From Terrimonas sp964445775 (GTDB lineage Bacteria; Bacteroidota; Bacteroidia; Chitinophagales; Chitinophagaceae), in the NCBI GenBank assembly GCA_964445775.1, contig CAYUMH010000002.1:62001-126000 (forward strand): a stretch of 64,000 bases of DNA. Direction: 5' to 3'. The notes beneath the pieces are model-generated. The model did not search any database and was not told the origin of the DNA. It saw only the letters and a program-made list of their open reading frames with translations. The position numbers were made by a program, and so were the translations under genes. Shown here in pieces: positions 34,901 to 43,910 of the stretch. Each line of letters opens with the position of its first letter. Positions within the stretch are counted from its first letter, which is position 1.

Positions 34901-35239
34901 ATGATAGAACAGCACATTTTCTGGAGTGAGTTATTCAAATCCTCAAAAATTACCCGCCGGGCTTTGGCCGGGGCCATACCAGCTTTTGTAGTGATAGCAT
35001 TATTTCTGATGATGCCCTATACGGTAGATAAGGACTGGTCAAAATACTGGATGCTCAGGCCGCTTTTTATAGTGCCGCTGGCCGGAGCCATGGGTGGACT
35101 TTTTTATCATTTTATGGATACCTGTCGTAAATGCAACGGCTGGAACCGCCTGCTCACCATTGGCATCAGTGTACTGGTATATGTTGTAGGTGTATGGCTG
35201 GGTATTATTGTAGGCCTGGACGGCACACTGTGGGATTGA
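34901..35239 (+). CDS. Hypothetical membrane protein
   Basis: 112 residues with three hydrophobic segments: ALAGAIPAFVVIALFLMM, LFIVPLAGAMGGLFYHF, and ISVLVYVVGVWLGIIVGLDG. A short CRKCNGW stretch sits between the second and third. I believe similar small proteins are widespread in Chitinophagaceae-type genomes, without known function. A second membrane gene follows 37 bp downstream on the same strand. Confidence 0.65.
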   Translation: MIEQHIFWSELFKSSKITRRALAGAIPAFVVIALFLMMPYTVDKDWSKYWMLRPLFIVPLAGAMGGLFYHFMDTCRKCNGWNRLLTIGISVLVYVVGVWLGIIVGLDGTLWD

Positions 35240-35276
35240 CACCGCCCGCTATTTATTAACCTGTAAACGATTTCTC

Positions 35277-35564
35277 ATGATCACCGAGTTACTGCAAGCC
35301 GCCATGATTGCCGGCGTATTATTATTTCCTTTTATCGCCTTTGTCCTGTTTGTTAGTATCTTATTTTTTACCACTATCATACATAGTTATTTAATCAGCA
35401 GCCAGGTAGCTGTTGGCACTATCAACGCCACATCAAACAGGCAAAAGCCCCGGAAGCGTTTTTTCATTTTCCTGTTGAGCTTTGCCATAGCAACAGGCAT
35501 TGTTTTTATACTCTCGTTATTCGGCATGATGCTTTTGAGTGGTTTTATACCTGGGTTTGATTAA
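35277..35564 (+). CDS. Hypothetical two-TM membrane protein
   Basis: 95 residues. Hydrophobic segments at about 8-38 and 66-92, separated by a basic stretch (NRQKPRKRFF) that should face the cytosol. No family recognised. It ends 49 bp before the M23 peptidase start. Confidence 0.6.
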   Translation: MITELLQAAMIAGVLLFPFIAFVLFVSILFFTTIIHSYLISSQVAVGTINATSNRQKPRKRFFIFLLSFAIATGIVFILSLFGMMLLSGFIPGFD

Positions 35565-35613
35565 CACTTCCTGCTTCACTATTTTTTGTAGCTTTAAACT
35601 CAAAAATTACAGG

Positions 35614-36192
35614 GTGAAGTATCCATTCCTTGCCATCAGCTTATTTGTGTACTGCTGTGCATATGCGCAGTTGCCTACCCATGAAGTAATGGGACTGAAA
35701 AGTGGCCGGATCGTTGACGATACCAGTTATATCTATACCTTACCCTTTGCTGCCAAAACAAAGCATTTTTTTGTACAGGGCGCCAATAGCTCCTTCAGTC
35801 ATAAAGGAGAATTATCCTACGATTTTAAAATGAAAACAGGCAGCAAAATAGCTGCAGCCAGGGGCGGTAAAGTAACCGGCATGCGCAGCGATAGCAATAA
35901 AGGCGGCCTGAAACCTGAAAATTTATCAGATGGTAATTATATCATTATTGAACATGATGATGGCAGTACCGCCCATTACTGGCATTTGCAATACAATAGT
36001 ATTTTTGTAAACCTGAACGATACGGTTAGCCAGGGACAGGTGATCGGCCTTTCCGGCAATACCGGTTACAGCGCCTTTCCTCACCTGCATTTCCAGGTAT
36101 TTGACAAGAACAATAAAAATATCCTGGTCCGGTTCCGTACTAAAAAGGGTGTAAAATATATCAGGCCCGGCAGAACTTATAAAGCCCTATAA
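35614..36192 (+). CDS. Secreted M23-family peptidase (LytM domain)
   Basis: 192 residues from GTG 35614, which places a signal peptide (FLAISLFVYCCAYAQ) at the N-terminus; the ORF upstream of this is not signal-like. The LytM zinc site is visible: SHKGELSYDF (His and Asp), HDDGSTAHYWHL, and the closing HLHF in SAFPHLHFQVF. It should cut peptidoglycan cross-bridges or carry a related role. The insertion GMRSDSNKGGLKPENLSDGN is loop-like. It forms a same-strand run with the lipoprotein gene 11 bp downstream. Confidence 0.85.
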   Translation: MKYPFLAISLFVYCCAYAQLPTHEVMGLKSGRIVDDTSYIYTLPFAAKTKHFFVQGANSSFSHKGELSYDFKMKTGSKIAAARGGKVTGMRSDSNKGGLKPENLSDGNYIIIEHDDGSTAHYWHLQYNSIFVNLNDTVSQGQVIGLSGNTGYSAFPHLHFQVFDKNNKNILVRFRTKKGVKYIRPGRTYKAL

Positions 36193-36203
36193 AATTAAAA
36201 ACT

Positions 36204-36764
36204 ATGTTTAAAGTCTTCTTTATTGCGGTTAGCTGTTTAACCATTATCAGTTGTAATAACAACAGCCCGCAACCGACAGTGAATAATAATCCATCCAAAG
36301 ATTCCGTCACTGAGCCGGAAAAACCAAAAGATACCATCGCTGGTTTAAAGGATCTCACCATCAATGAAGCTTATTACGAACAAAAAGTAAAAAAGGTTAA
36401 AAAACTGGCAGATAGCACCATCACCTCACTAGCTTTAACTGATATAGAAGATATAAACCGTAATAGTGATGCTGCTGTCAAAATTATTGACACCCTGTGG
36501 ACTACAGATACTGAGCAGATCATTATTGTAGCGCTCGACGGCGAAACCGAGATGAGCGCTTACCTGGTTCATTTAAAAAACAAAAGGCTGAAACAATTTG
36601 AACAGGTGTACTATGCCGATGTTGTGGAGTATTTCATGCAGGTAAACTCAACCATTAAGGACAACCAACTGAGTATTGTAACCACCACCGATGCAGATGG
36701 TAAGACCACCAAAAAAATTACCAACTTCCTGTTTAAAGATGGCAGTTTACAAAAAGTAAATTAA
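36204..36764 (+). CDS. Hypothetical lipoprotein
   Basis: 186 residues with a lipobox (VSCLTIISC, Cys at about 18). The first third is a low-complexity P/N/K linker, followed by a soluble domain with TEQIIIVALDGETEMSAYLV and ADVVEYFMQVNSTIKDNQL. No family recognised. It follows the M23 peptidase by 11 bp, so the two are likely co-transcribed and both act outside the cytosol. Confidence 0.65.
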   Translation: MFKVFFIAVSCLTIISCNNNSPQPTVNNNPSKDSVTEPEKPKDTIAGLKDLTINEAYYEQKVKKVKKLADSTITSLALTDIEDINRNSDAAVKIIDTLWTTDTEQIIIVALDGETEMSAYLVHLKNKRLKQFEQVYYADVVEYFMQVNSTIKDNQLSIVTTTDADGKTTKKITNFLFKDGSLQKVN

Positions 36765-36782
36765 GCACCTGTTATTCATAAC

Positions 36783-36813
36783 AAAGGCCGGGATAGCTTT
36801 TATCCCGGCCTTT
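36783..36813. terminator. Bidirectional intrinsic terminator
   Basis: Perfect arms AAAGGCCGGGATA (36783-36795) and TATCCCGGCCTTT (36801-36813) with flanking A and T runs, between convergent genes. Confidence 0.92.
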
Positions 36814-36831
36814 TATTTTTTATTGTATTTA

Positions 36832-37611
36832 CTATTTCCCTGTAAACGCTGCCTTCCTTTTTTCCAGGAAAGCCGTAGCACCTTCCTTAGCATCGGCAGT
36901 TGCAATGAGTTTGCCAAAGGTTTTTATCTCCACTTCATAACCGTTCACCCTTTCATCATATACCGCGTTGGCTGCTTCAATGCAACCGGCAACAGCCAGG
37001 GGCGCTTTGGTATTGATGAGTGTTAATATTTCCCTGGTCTTATTTAATAATTCATCAGCAGTGGTAATATGGTTTACCAGGCCGTATTGCAGTGCCGTTG
37101 CGGCATCAATCATATTGCCCGTGATGAGCAGTTCAATGGCCCTGCCCTTACCCACTAATTGTACCAGGCGCTGGGTACCGCCATAACCGGGTAACAACCC
37201 CAGGTTTACTTCAGGCTGTCCGAACCGGGCATTATCAGCCGCTAAACGAAAATGACAGGCCATGGCCAGCTCGCAACCGCCTCCCAACGCAAAGCCATTG
37301 ACGGCGGCAACGATCGGCTTACTGCTGTTCTCAATTTTCGAAAACACCATTTCCTGCCCCCTGCGCGCCAGGGCTTCACCACCCGCCGCATCCAGGCTGG
37401 CAAATTCACTGATATCGGCGCCCGCTACAAAAGCCTTGGGGCCTGCACCGGTAATAATAGCCGCTTTAATATCACTGTTGGTATTTACTTCATCAATAGC
37501 CGCACTTAATTCTTCAATCACCGTTTTATTTAACGCATTCAGTTTATCCGGGCGATTGATGGTAATAACACAAATATTATTTTCTGTTGTAACAAGCAAT
37601 GAAGTGTACAT
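36832..37611 (-). CDS. Enoyl-CoA hydratase/isomerase (crotonase family)
   Basis: 259 residues, standard crotonase length. Oxyanion-hole motifs FVAGADISEFASLD and NGFALGGGCELAMACHFRLA are clear, and FGQPEVNLGLLPGYGGTQRL carries the catalytic Glu region. This fits short-chain enoyl-CoA (crotonyl-CoA) hydratase of fatty-acid oxidation or butyrate-type metabolism. The exact chain length is not decidable. No other beta-oxidation gene is adjacent. Confidence 0.92.
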   Translation of the reverse strand: MYTSLLVTTENNICVITINRPDKLNALNKTVIEELSAAIDEVNTNSDIKAAIITGAGPKAFVAGADISEFASLDAAGGEALARRGQEMVFSKIENSSKPIVAAVNGFALGGGCELAMACHFRLAADNARFGQPEVNLGLLPGYGGTQRLVQLVGKGRAIELLITGNMIDAATALQYGLVNHITTADELLNKTREILTLINTKAPLAVAGCIEAANAVYDERVNGYEVEIKTFGKLIATADAKEGATAFLEKRKAAFTGK

Positions 37612-37614
37612 CTT

Positions 37615-37826
37615 TTAAAGTATTTAGTATATAGATTTTAGTATATAGATAGTAGTATACTATTTTTTTATTCCCGGCTGCAGTAATGCTTATCAGCTTC
37701 GTTGCGTCGCACACTGCATCGTTCTGTTCGTTTATCAACCTTTAATGGAAAAGTGACAATAAGCAATTCATAATTCAGCATTCATAATTCAGCATTCATA
37801 ATTCCTAATTCATAACTCATCATTCA
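37615..37826. repeat. Composite intergenic repeats between the hydratase gene and ruvB
   Basis: Three parts: a tandem TTTAGTATATAGAT unit (37620-37650); a GCAGTAATGCTTATCAGCTT block related to 25355-25385; and an AATTCATAATTCAGCATTCA tract (37741-37826) of the word-repeat family. No ORF. Confidence 0.65.
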
Positions 37827-37827
37827 A

Positions 37828-38862
37828 TTACCAGAACTGTCCCTGCCCCGGCAATGCTCCCGGCTTTTGTTTACCCAAATGTTTATAGGCTTTCTCCGTG
37901 GCTTCACGTCCCCTTGGTGTACGCTGTAAAAACCCCTCCTGTATTAAAAAGGGTTCATACACTTCTTCAATGGTACCTGCTTCCTCGCCTACCGAAGTAG
38001 CAATGGTAGTTAACCCAACCGGGCCGCCCTTGAATTTTTCAATAATGGAGGCCAATATCCGGTTATCCATATCATCCAGGCCATACTCATCTACATTCAA
38101 GGCTTTTAACGCATGCTGGGTAATACCTATATCAATAATGCCATCATTTAATACCTGGGCAAAATCGCGTACACGGCGTAAAAGGCCATTGGCAATACGT
38201 GGTGTGGCACGGCTGCGACCGGCAATTTCTCTGGCGGCTACTTTATCAATGGTAACACCTAAAATACCGGCGGCACGCAGTACAATTTTTTGCAGTGTAT
38301 CTAATGAATAATATTCTAATCTTGATTTGATGGCAAAACGGGAGAGTAAAGGCGCCGTCAATAATCCGCTGCGGGTAGTAGCGCCAATTAAGGTAAAGGG
38401 ACTAAGTGCCAGCTGCACACTGCGTGCATTAGGACCACTATCGATCATAATATCAATACGGTAATCCTCCATGGCTGCATACAGGTACTCTTCCACCACG
38501 GTACTCAACCGGTGTATCTCATCAATAAACAATACATCATTGGGTTCCAGGCTGGTCAGCAATCCTGCCAGGTCGCCGGGTTTTTCTATTACCGGGCCGC
38601 TGGTTTCTTTAATATTTACGCCCATTTCATTGGCCACAATACGCGATAAGGTGGTTTTACCTAAACCGGGAGGGCCATGAAACAATACATGATCCAATGC
38701 TTCACCCCGGATCTTTGCCGCCTTGATAAAGATGGTCAGGTTTTCAATGATCTGTGGCTGTCCTGCAAACTCTTTAATGGCCGAAGGCCGGATGCTGTTC
38801 TCAAAATCGGAGTCGGCGGAACTGAGTTTTGATTTATCGTTATTTAAGTTAGGATTACTCAT
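37828..38862 (-). CDS. ruvB: Holliday junction branch-migration helicase RuvB
   Basis: 344 residues. AAA+ ATPase with Walker A FHGPPGLGKTTLSRI, Walker B DVLFIDEIHRLS, sensor region PFTLIGATTRSGLLTAPLLS, arginine finger in SRFAIKSRLEYY, and the C-terminal winged helix GTIEEVYEPFLIQEGFLQRT. Works with RuvA at Holliday junctions; ruvA and ruvC are not in the window. The start ATG at 38862 gives the usual N-terminus. Confidence 0.97.
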   Translation of the reverse strand: MSNPNLNNDKSKLSSADSDFENSIRPSAIKEFAGQPQIIENLTIFIKAAKIRGEALDHVLFHGPPGLGKTTLSRIVANEMGVNIKETSGPVIEKPGDLAGLLTSLEPNDVLFIDEIHRLSTVVEEYLYAAMEDYRIDIMIDSGPNARSVQLALSPFTLIGATTRSGLLTAPLLSRFAIKSRLEYYSLDTLQKIVLRAAGILGVTIDKVAAREIAGRSRATPRIANGLLRRVRDFAQVLNDGIIDIGITQHALKALNVDEYGLDDMDNRILASIIEKFKGGPVGLTTIATSVGEEAGTIEEVYEPFLIQEGFLQRTPRGREATEKAYKHLGKQKPGALPGQGQFW

Positions 38863-38957
38863 ATTGTATATACTGCAAGATACAAAGGCTTACCCTATGT
38901 TTTAGTATATTGCCGTTCCCGTTAATAAAACTTTTGAATATTAAAAACAACAGGCGC

Positions 38958-39530
38958 ATGAAAGGGATCGTATTTTTTTGTTTGCTGTTAACCCTGGCTG
39001 GTAATAGTTTGATGGCCCAGTCTGCCACCAATTTGCAACAGTTCTGGAGCCGGCTGGAAAAACATTGTGGTAAAACTTACGAAGGCACCATTACCGCCGG
39101 CGGACGCGAAGGCGATGGTTTTACCGGGCAGAGACTGGTGATGCAGGTATTGGATTGTAAGACCAGTGTAATTAAAATACCCTTTTATGTGGGTGAGAAT
39201 AAATCACGCACCTGGATATTGACCAACCAAAACGAAAGGCTCACCTTAAAACATGATCACCGTCATAAGGACGGAAGTCCTGATAGCATTACCATGTATG
39301 GCGGTACGGCCAGCAATACCGGCGCAGCAGGTATGCAGGTTTTCCCAGCTGACCAGGAAACCTGTAGTTTAATTCCTTATGCCTGTGGCAATGTATGGTG
39401 GATGACCATTGACGAAAAAACATTTACCTATAATTTAAGGCGTATTGGCAGCGACCGGGTATTTACGGTAAGCTTTAACCTGGAAAAACCAATTATAATT
39501 AATGATAAACCATGGGGCTGGTCCAATTAA
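38958..39530 (+). CDS. Secreted hypothetical protein
   Basis: 190 residues from ATG 38958 (MKGIVFFCLLLTLAGNSLMA, a clear signal peptide). The extended ORF from 38910 would put charged residues before the signal. Mature part: LQQFWSRLEKHCGKTYEGTI, LKHDHRHKDGSPDSITMYGG, and VWWMTIDEKTFTYNLRRIGS. I recall similar proteins as conserved in Bacteroidota without a known role. It is divergent from ruvB. Confidence 0.72.
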   Translation: MKGIVFFCLLLTLAGNSLMAQSATNLQQFWSRLEKHCGKTYEGTITAGGREGDGFTGQRLVMQVLDCKTSVIKIPFYVGENKSRTWILTNQNERLTLKHDHRHKDGSPDSITMYGGTASNTGAAGMQVFPADQETCSLIPYACGNVWWMTIDEKTFTYNLRRIGSDRVFTVSFNLEKPIIINDKPWGWSN

Positions 39531-39660
39531 TGATATTTATCATAAAATATTGATTATAAATTACTGAAAGCCTGAATTTTAGATTTCGATTGCTTTATTT
39601 GGCATAATTATTTATATTAATAGTGTAAAGAGGAATTATAAACCCCCAAAATATTACACT

Positions 39661-39888
39661 ATGAACAAATTACTTACCGGACTGGCAGTAGGCGTTGTTT
39701 TAGGTATTTTATTCGCGCCTGACAAAGGATCAGAAACAAGAAGAAAAATTGCGGACCAGGGCCGTGATCTGAAAGATAAGTTTAACGATTTGGTAGATGA
39801 CTTAGTGCATAAGTTTGATGAAGCTGTAGAAGATGTTGCCGAAGGTGCAGAAGATTTTGCAGATAAAGCCAAGGCAACGATGCGATAA
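39661..39888 (+). CDS. YtxH-domain small protein
   Basis: 75 residues: a short hydrophobic N-terminus (LLTGLAVGVVLGILFAP), then DKGSETRRKIADQGRDLKDK and an amphipathic helical tail. This is the YtxH pattern of stress-associated membrane-anchored proteins. An AT-rich upstream region of about 130 bp should hold its promoter. A strong terminator follows. Confidence 0.85.
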   Translation: MNKLLTGLAVGVVLGILFAPDKGSETRRKIADQGRDLKDKFNDLVDDLVHKFDEAVEDVAEGAEDFADKAKATMR

Positions 39889-39918
39889 CCGTAGTTTACT
39901 ATGGTTTACAGCAATTAA

Positions 39919-39948
39919 AAAAGCCCGTGTTGTACAACACGGGCTTTT
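39919..39948. terminator. Bidirectional intrinsic terminator
   Basis: Perfect palindrome: AAAAGCCCGTGTTG paired with its complement across TA, with A and T runs at the ends. Serves the YtxH gene and the convergent small gene. Confidence 0.92.
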
Positions 39949-39973
39949 ATCGTTAAACACTATTTTTTATAGG

Positions 39974-40216
39974 TTAATTTTTGTTGATTAAAAACCGGAA
40001 AGGTTTCAGCTCAACAAACTGCACGGCCTTTTTAATTTTCTTCACACGGTTAGTTATATAATCCCTGTCCACTAATTCATGGGCATTATAAAATACCTGG
40101 CTGTTCTCCAAATGGGCCAATATGGCATGTAAACCTTCCACTTCCTGCGCCAGTGCCTGGCTGGAAAGTTGTGCCTGGTTTAACAATACAATCAATTCTC
40201 TGTTTGGCAAGCTCAT
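39974..40216 (-). CDS. Hypothetical coiled-coil protein
   Basis: 80 residues, mostly helical (ELIVLLNQAQLSSQALAQEV, then EGLHAILAHLENSQVF), ending in a basic stretch with ITNRVKKIKKAVQFV. No signal or TM, and no family recognised. It lies between a terminator and a small lipoprotein gene on the same strand, so it may share that transcript. Confidence 0.6.
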   Translation of the reverse strand: MSLPNRELIVLLNQAQLSSQALAQEVEGLHAILAHLENSQVFYNAHELVDRDYITNRVKKIKKAVQFVELKPFRFLINKN

Positions 40217-40299
40217 AGCAATGCGATTTAATCCTTAACCATACTATCAGTAAGTATAAATAAGCTTTAAAGCCGGTACCTATACCTGTAATCGTTATT

Positions 40300-40434
40300 T
40301 TATCTTACAGCGGGACAACCGCAGTTTTTACTTTTACGGCCACCATTGCCGGAGTAGTAGTTTTTACTACAGGAGGATACGGCAATCATGGTTACCAATA
40401 ATACAATTAACAAGTTTATCCTGGATATTTTCAT
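40300..40434 (-). CDS. Very small lipoprotein (44 aa)
   Basis: Short ORF read directly from the minus strand: MKISRINLLIVLLVTMIAVS then SCSKNYYSGNGGRK and SKNCGCPAVR. It has a classic lipobox with Cys at 22 (VSSC), then a Gly/Lys/Cys-rich tail ending NCGCP. After processing only about 23 residues remain. I recall similar tiny lipoproteins ending in NCGCP-type motifs in other Bacteroidota. It is transcribed towards the 80-residue gene at 39974-40216. Confidence 0.72.
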   Translation of the reverse strand: MKISRINLLIVLLVTMIAVSSCSKNYYSGNGGRKSKNCGCPAVR

Positions 40435-40526
40435 TTTACATCTTTTATCAAAAAATTGGCTACTTATCTTCGCTTATTCTAAGTTATAACTATTTTACTT
40501 ACATTTTATTATACAGCAAACTAAAA

Positions 40527-41657
40527 TTGGAAAAAATTACCCCAAATAACAGGGTTTTCCCTGCTAATACCCGCAAACTAAAGGTGCTGATTGCTCCTTT
40601 GGATTGGGGATTGGGGCATACCACCCGCTGTATTCCCCTGGCTCATAGCCTTATAGAATGGGGGGTAACCGTATTTTTTGCCGGCAATGAACAGCAAAAA
40701 AAATTATTAGAACAGGAGTTTCCCAATAACCCTTTTTTGTACCTGGAAGGTTATAATATCCAATACAGTAAAACAGCCGGCGGGCTCACCTGGAAACTGG
40801 CCACACAGCTGGGGAGAATTAAAAAAGCTATCGGCAACGAACATGACTGGCTGTTACAGCAGGTGAAAGAACATGCATTTGATGCCGTGATCAGTGATAA
40901 CCGCTTTGGTCTCTGGCATCCTCATATCCCCAGTATTTTTATCACCCATCAACTGGCCATTCAAACACCGGTTAAATGGGCACAAAAGCTGGTGCAAAAG
41001 ATAAATTACCGTTTTATCAATCGTTTTTCCGCCTGCTGGGTGCCGGATATGCCCGGGCCCGTTAACCTGGCGGGCGTTTTATCGCACCCTCAAAAAATGC
41101 CCCTAGTGCCGGTAAGTTATATCGGTATACTATCCAGGTTACAGGCCTTACCAAAGGATAAAGAACAACAGCACCTGTTTATCTCCTTATCCGGGCCCGA
41201 ACCGCAACGAAGCTTACTGGAAACAACTATTTTAGAGCAATTACAATTATATAAAGGCAGGACTACTGTTGTAAGAGGCCTTCCCGGTAATACGCAACTG
41301 CCACCCGTACCACCGAATATTGTTATACATAACCACCTGGACACTGCGGCCTATAACCAGGCACTTTGTGCAGCCGGTATGGTAATAAGCCGCACAGGCT
41401 ATAGTACCGTGATGGATATTGTAGCCGCCGGTCAAAAAAGTGTTTTAATACCTACTCCCGGCCAAACAGAGCAGGAGTACCTGGCACAATACCTTGTGGA
41501 AAAAGGGCTGGCACTTTGTTATACCCAGCAAGAGTTTAACCTGGAGCAGGCTTTAATAACTGCCGGCTCTTTTAACTATCAAACAATAGCTGCGGAACCA
41601 TTGTACAAAAAGATCCTGTCAGATTTTGTTGAAAGCCTGCAAGACAATCAAGAATAA
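40527..41657 (+). CDS. MurG-like glycosyltransferase family protein
   Basis: 376 residues. The N-terminal nucleotide-sugar fold start reads KVLIAPLDWGLGHTTRCIPL, then HAFDAVISDNRFGLW. The C-terminal donor-binding region reads GMVISRTGYSTVMDIVAAGQ, then KSVLIPTPGQTEQEYLAQYL. This is the GT28-like (GT-B) architecture. It is not MurG itself by context. It begins with a TTG codon at 40527 (MEKITPNNR), as no earlier ATG is in frame. Acceptor and product are unknown. Confidence 0.82.
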   Translation: MEKITPNNRVFPANTRKLKVLIAPLDWGLGHTTRCIPLAHSLIEWGVTVFFAGNEQQKKLLEQEFPNNPFLYLEGYNIQYSKTAGGLTWKLATQLGRIKKAIGNEHDWLLQQVKEHAFDAVISDNRFGLWHPHIPSIFITHQLAIQTPVKWAQKLVQKINYRFINRFSACWVPDMPGPVNLAGVLSHPQKMPLVPVSYIGILSRLQALPKDKEQQHLFISLSGPEPQRSLLETTILEQLQLYKGRTTVVRGLPGNTQLPPVPPNIVIHNHLDTAAYNQALCAAGMVISRTGYSTVMDIVAAGQKSVLIPTPGQTEQEYLAQYLVEKGLALCYTQQEFNLEQALITAGSFNYQTIAAEPLYKKILSDFVESLQDNQE

Positions 41658-41659
41658 GT

Positions 41660-42688
41660 TTATTGTTTAGGCGTTCTTTTAAATACCACCGCCGCGTTTT
41701 GCTGCAGATCGGCACTAAAGTGTATCTGTGTACGTTTATCGCCTTCGTATACTACCAGTAAACCTGTGTTGGGCGGGTATTTGCCCAGGTTTTCGGCAAA
41801 TAAAATCAAAGTAGTTTCGTCAGTATCTGAACTGATATGGATGGTTTTACGTAAAGCTGTTGATTTTAAACAGGTTTTATCAAATATTACTTCCCCGTTC
41901 AGTTGCACACTTACCGTATCGCCGTCAATTTCACCGTTATCATATAATGCCAGCTGCAAGCTGTCGGCTGAGAAGTAAACCGTATGTGTACTACCGATAC
42001 TTCGACGGTCAATTTTTTCTTTGGTGCCAGGTGCCGGCGCCGTAATAACTGCGGGTATGGCTTTTTCAGGTTTTTGTTGTGCTGTTACCTCCTGTTTGGG
42101 AAGGGTTGTTTTTTTATCAGCCTGTTTTTTATCGATGGGTTTTGCGGTTGCGGTTTTTTGCAAATCATCTTCGGCAAGAAAAGGTAGTTTTTTGGTAAGA
42201 CCCAATTCCTGCAAATGCGCCATGATTTTAGCCTGTTGCCGGTTTTTTGCCGGAGCCAGGTTCATCTGGCCACTGATGGCATAGAATTTTTTTGTTTTAT
42301 TGGTCTTCCAGGTACCATTTAACTGCCAGCTGCCATCTGTTTTATTGATCTCAAAGAAATAACTGGTTACAATGCCTTTATCCAGCTTACCCCTGAAATT
42401 GTAGGATAATATCTCATCATCCTTTACCTCGCAAACACTATCCTTAATGGTACCTTTTACCCTTTTCATGATATAGTACAGGGTATCGTTTACAATAAAC
42501 TGGGTATGGGCATAGCCATATACTTTGTTTTCGTATTGTGTAAGTGCTAATTCAAAAGACTGATCTTTCCGGGTAGTGGTGCTGTCATTGGTGAGTGTGC
42601 CCGTCCAGATACCATTTAACCCGGCCTGTTGAGCACCTGCAACCAGGGTAATAACTATAAGTAAAGATGTTAACAGGAAGTTTTTCAT
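41660..42688 (-). CDS. Secreted hypothetical protein
   Basis: 342 residues from ATG 42688 (MKNFLLTSLLIVITLVAGAQ, signal peptide). A first domain of about 130 residues (LNGIWTGTLTNDSTTTRKDQ, FELALTQYENKVYGYAHTQF) resembles a lipocalin-like beta sandwich. A K/Q/A-rich linker follows. The C-terminal domain has SADSLQLALYDNGEIDGDTV, then SVQLNGEVIFDKTCL and TLILFAENLGKYPPNTGLLV. The last domain looks like those of other Bacteroidota surface proteins. Function unknown. It converges on the glycosyltransferase gene with 2 bp between stops. Confidence 0.7.
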   Translation of the reverse strand: MKNFLLTSLLIVITLVAGAQQAGLNGIWTGTLTNDSTTTRKDQSFELALTQYENKVYGYAHTQFIVNDTLYYIMKRVKGTIKDSVCEVKDDEILSYNFRGKLDKGIVTSYFFEINKTDGSWQLNGTWKTNKTKKFYAISGQMNLAPAKNRQQAKIMAHLQELGLTKKLPFLAEDDLQKTATAKPIDKKQADKKTTLPKQEVTAQQKPEKAIPAVITAPAPGTKEKIDRRSIGSTHTVYFSADSLQLALYDNGEIDGDTVSVQLNGEVIFDKTCLKSTALRKTIHISSDTDETTLILFAENLGKYPPNTGLLVVYEGDKRTQIHFSADLQQNAAVVFKRTPKQ

Positions 42689-42876
42689 GAAAAACAAGTG
42701 ATATTGGTTATTCCGCCTTTAAACGGTGTAAAGGTATTATTTATTTCATGCGTGACCCATTACACCTGTATTATTTATGCAGGACTGTCATTAAACGGTG
42801 TTATAAGCAGCACAATACAGGAGTATGGTTGATTTTAACAGTGACAATGTTATATTTGCAGCCTAATTATTCAATA

Positions 42877-43533
42877 ATGACCATACACAAAGAAGGTACC
42901 GCCTCTATTGCCATTGCAGCCATATTTTTTGCTGTAGCCAACCTGATCTCTTTTTATTTTTTAAGCTTTAGCAGCCCGGTTATCAGTTCCCTTATATTTA
43001 TTGTTACTTTAGGATTGTTCCTGTTTATCATATCTTTTTTCCGCATACCCAAAAGGCAGTACACTTTTAACGAGAATGCCATTATTGCTCCCTGCGACGG
43101 TAAAGTAGTGGTGATTGAGGAAGTACAGGCCGATGAGTACTTTCCTGACCGCCGTATACAGGTATCTATTTTTATGAGTCCTTTAAATGTACACGTTAAC
43201 CGCAACCCCGTTACCGGCGAAGTGGTACACAGCAAATACCATAAAGGAAAATACCTGGTAGCCTGGCACCCAAAATCATCCACCGAAAATGAACGTCATA
43301 CCGTGGTATATCGCAAAGGCAATAAAGAGGTGCTGACCAAACAGATTGCCGGCGCCCTGGCCAAACGTATTGTGAATTATGTACAACCCGGCCAACAGGT
43401 AAAACAGAATGACGAAATGGGCTTTATTAAATTCGGTTCCCGAGTTGACCTGCTGCTGCCCCTGGATGCTAAGATCAAAGTAAATATTGGCGATAAACCG
43501 AAAGGTGGTGTTACCGTAATTGCGGAGTGGTAG
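42877..43533 (+). CDS. psd: Phosphatidylserine decarboxylase family protein
   Basis: 218 residues from ATG 42877; the longer ORF from 42748 has no homology look. It converts phosphatidylserine to phosphatidylethanolamine. Two N-terminal TM helices (IAIAAIFFAVANLISFYFL, then FIVTLGLFLFIISFF) are followed by PCDGKVVVIEEVQ, FMSPLNVHVNRNPVTGEV, and the self-cleavage site IKFGSRVDLLLP, where the Gly-Ser bond is cut to form the pyruvoyl group. This is the short psd class seen in Bacteroidota. Confidence 0.92.
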   Translation: MTIHKEGTASIAIAAIFFAVANLISFYFLSFSSPVISSLIFIVTLGLFLFIISFFRIPKRQYTFNENAIIAPCDGKVVVIEEVQADEYFPDRRIQVSIFMSPLNVHVNRNPVTGEVVHSKYHKGKYLVAWHPKSSTENERHTVVYRKGNKEVLTKQIAGALAKRIVNYVQPGQQVKQNDEMGFIKFGSRVDLLLPLDAKIKVNIGDKPKGGVTVIAEW

Positions 43534-43910
43534 TGGAGAGGGAATGATGAATCAGGAATTATAAATGATGAATTTCAGTACCGGACACTGTTGAGCAGGA
43601 TTACCGGACGATGCAGTGAGTGACCCCAACAATGCTGTTAGGGCAAGCACAACCAAAGGCCAATCAGGGCGGGGACGCCGGTAACCCAAAAACGGGACCG
43701 GCACTGTTGCAATGACCAGTCAACCTTACTATTATGCCCCGGTTAACAAAAGTTTTTATTAAACTATTCACAAAGGTTTATACATCCCGCCCGCCCTGCA
43801 AATTGTAATTTTCTTTTTTAAAAAAATTATTCTATTTTCAATTTCTACCATCTATTAACTGGCTGCTGAGACAAGCCACCGATATAAATATTATTTAGAA
43901 CTACCGCACG
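43534..43910. other. 377 bp intergenic region with repeat fragments
   Basis: Holds a short word-repeat tract (43540-43575), a block CCCAACAATGCTGTTAGGGC related to about 30395, and an AT-rich stretch (43800-43900) likely to carry the promoter of the ketosynthase cluster. No gene seen. Confidence 0.5.

Noticed and set aside
37741..37826. Phase-variable promoter before ruvB
   Set aside because: The tract lies downstream of ruvB (minus strand), not in its promoter, and units are imperfect.
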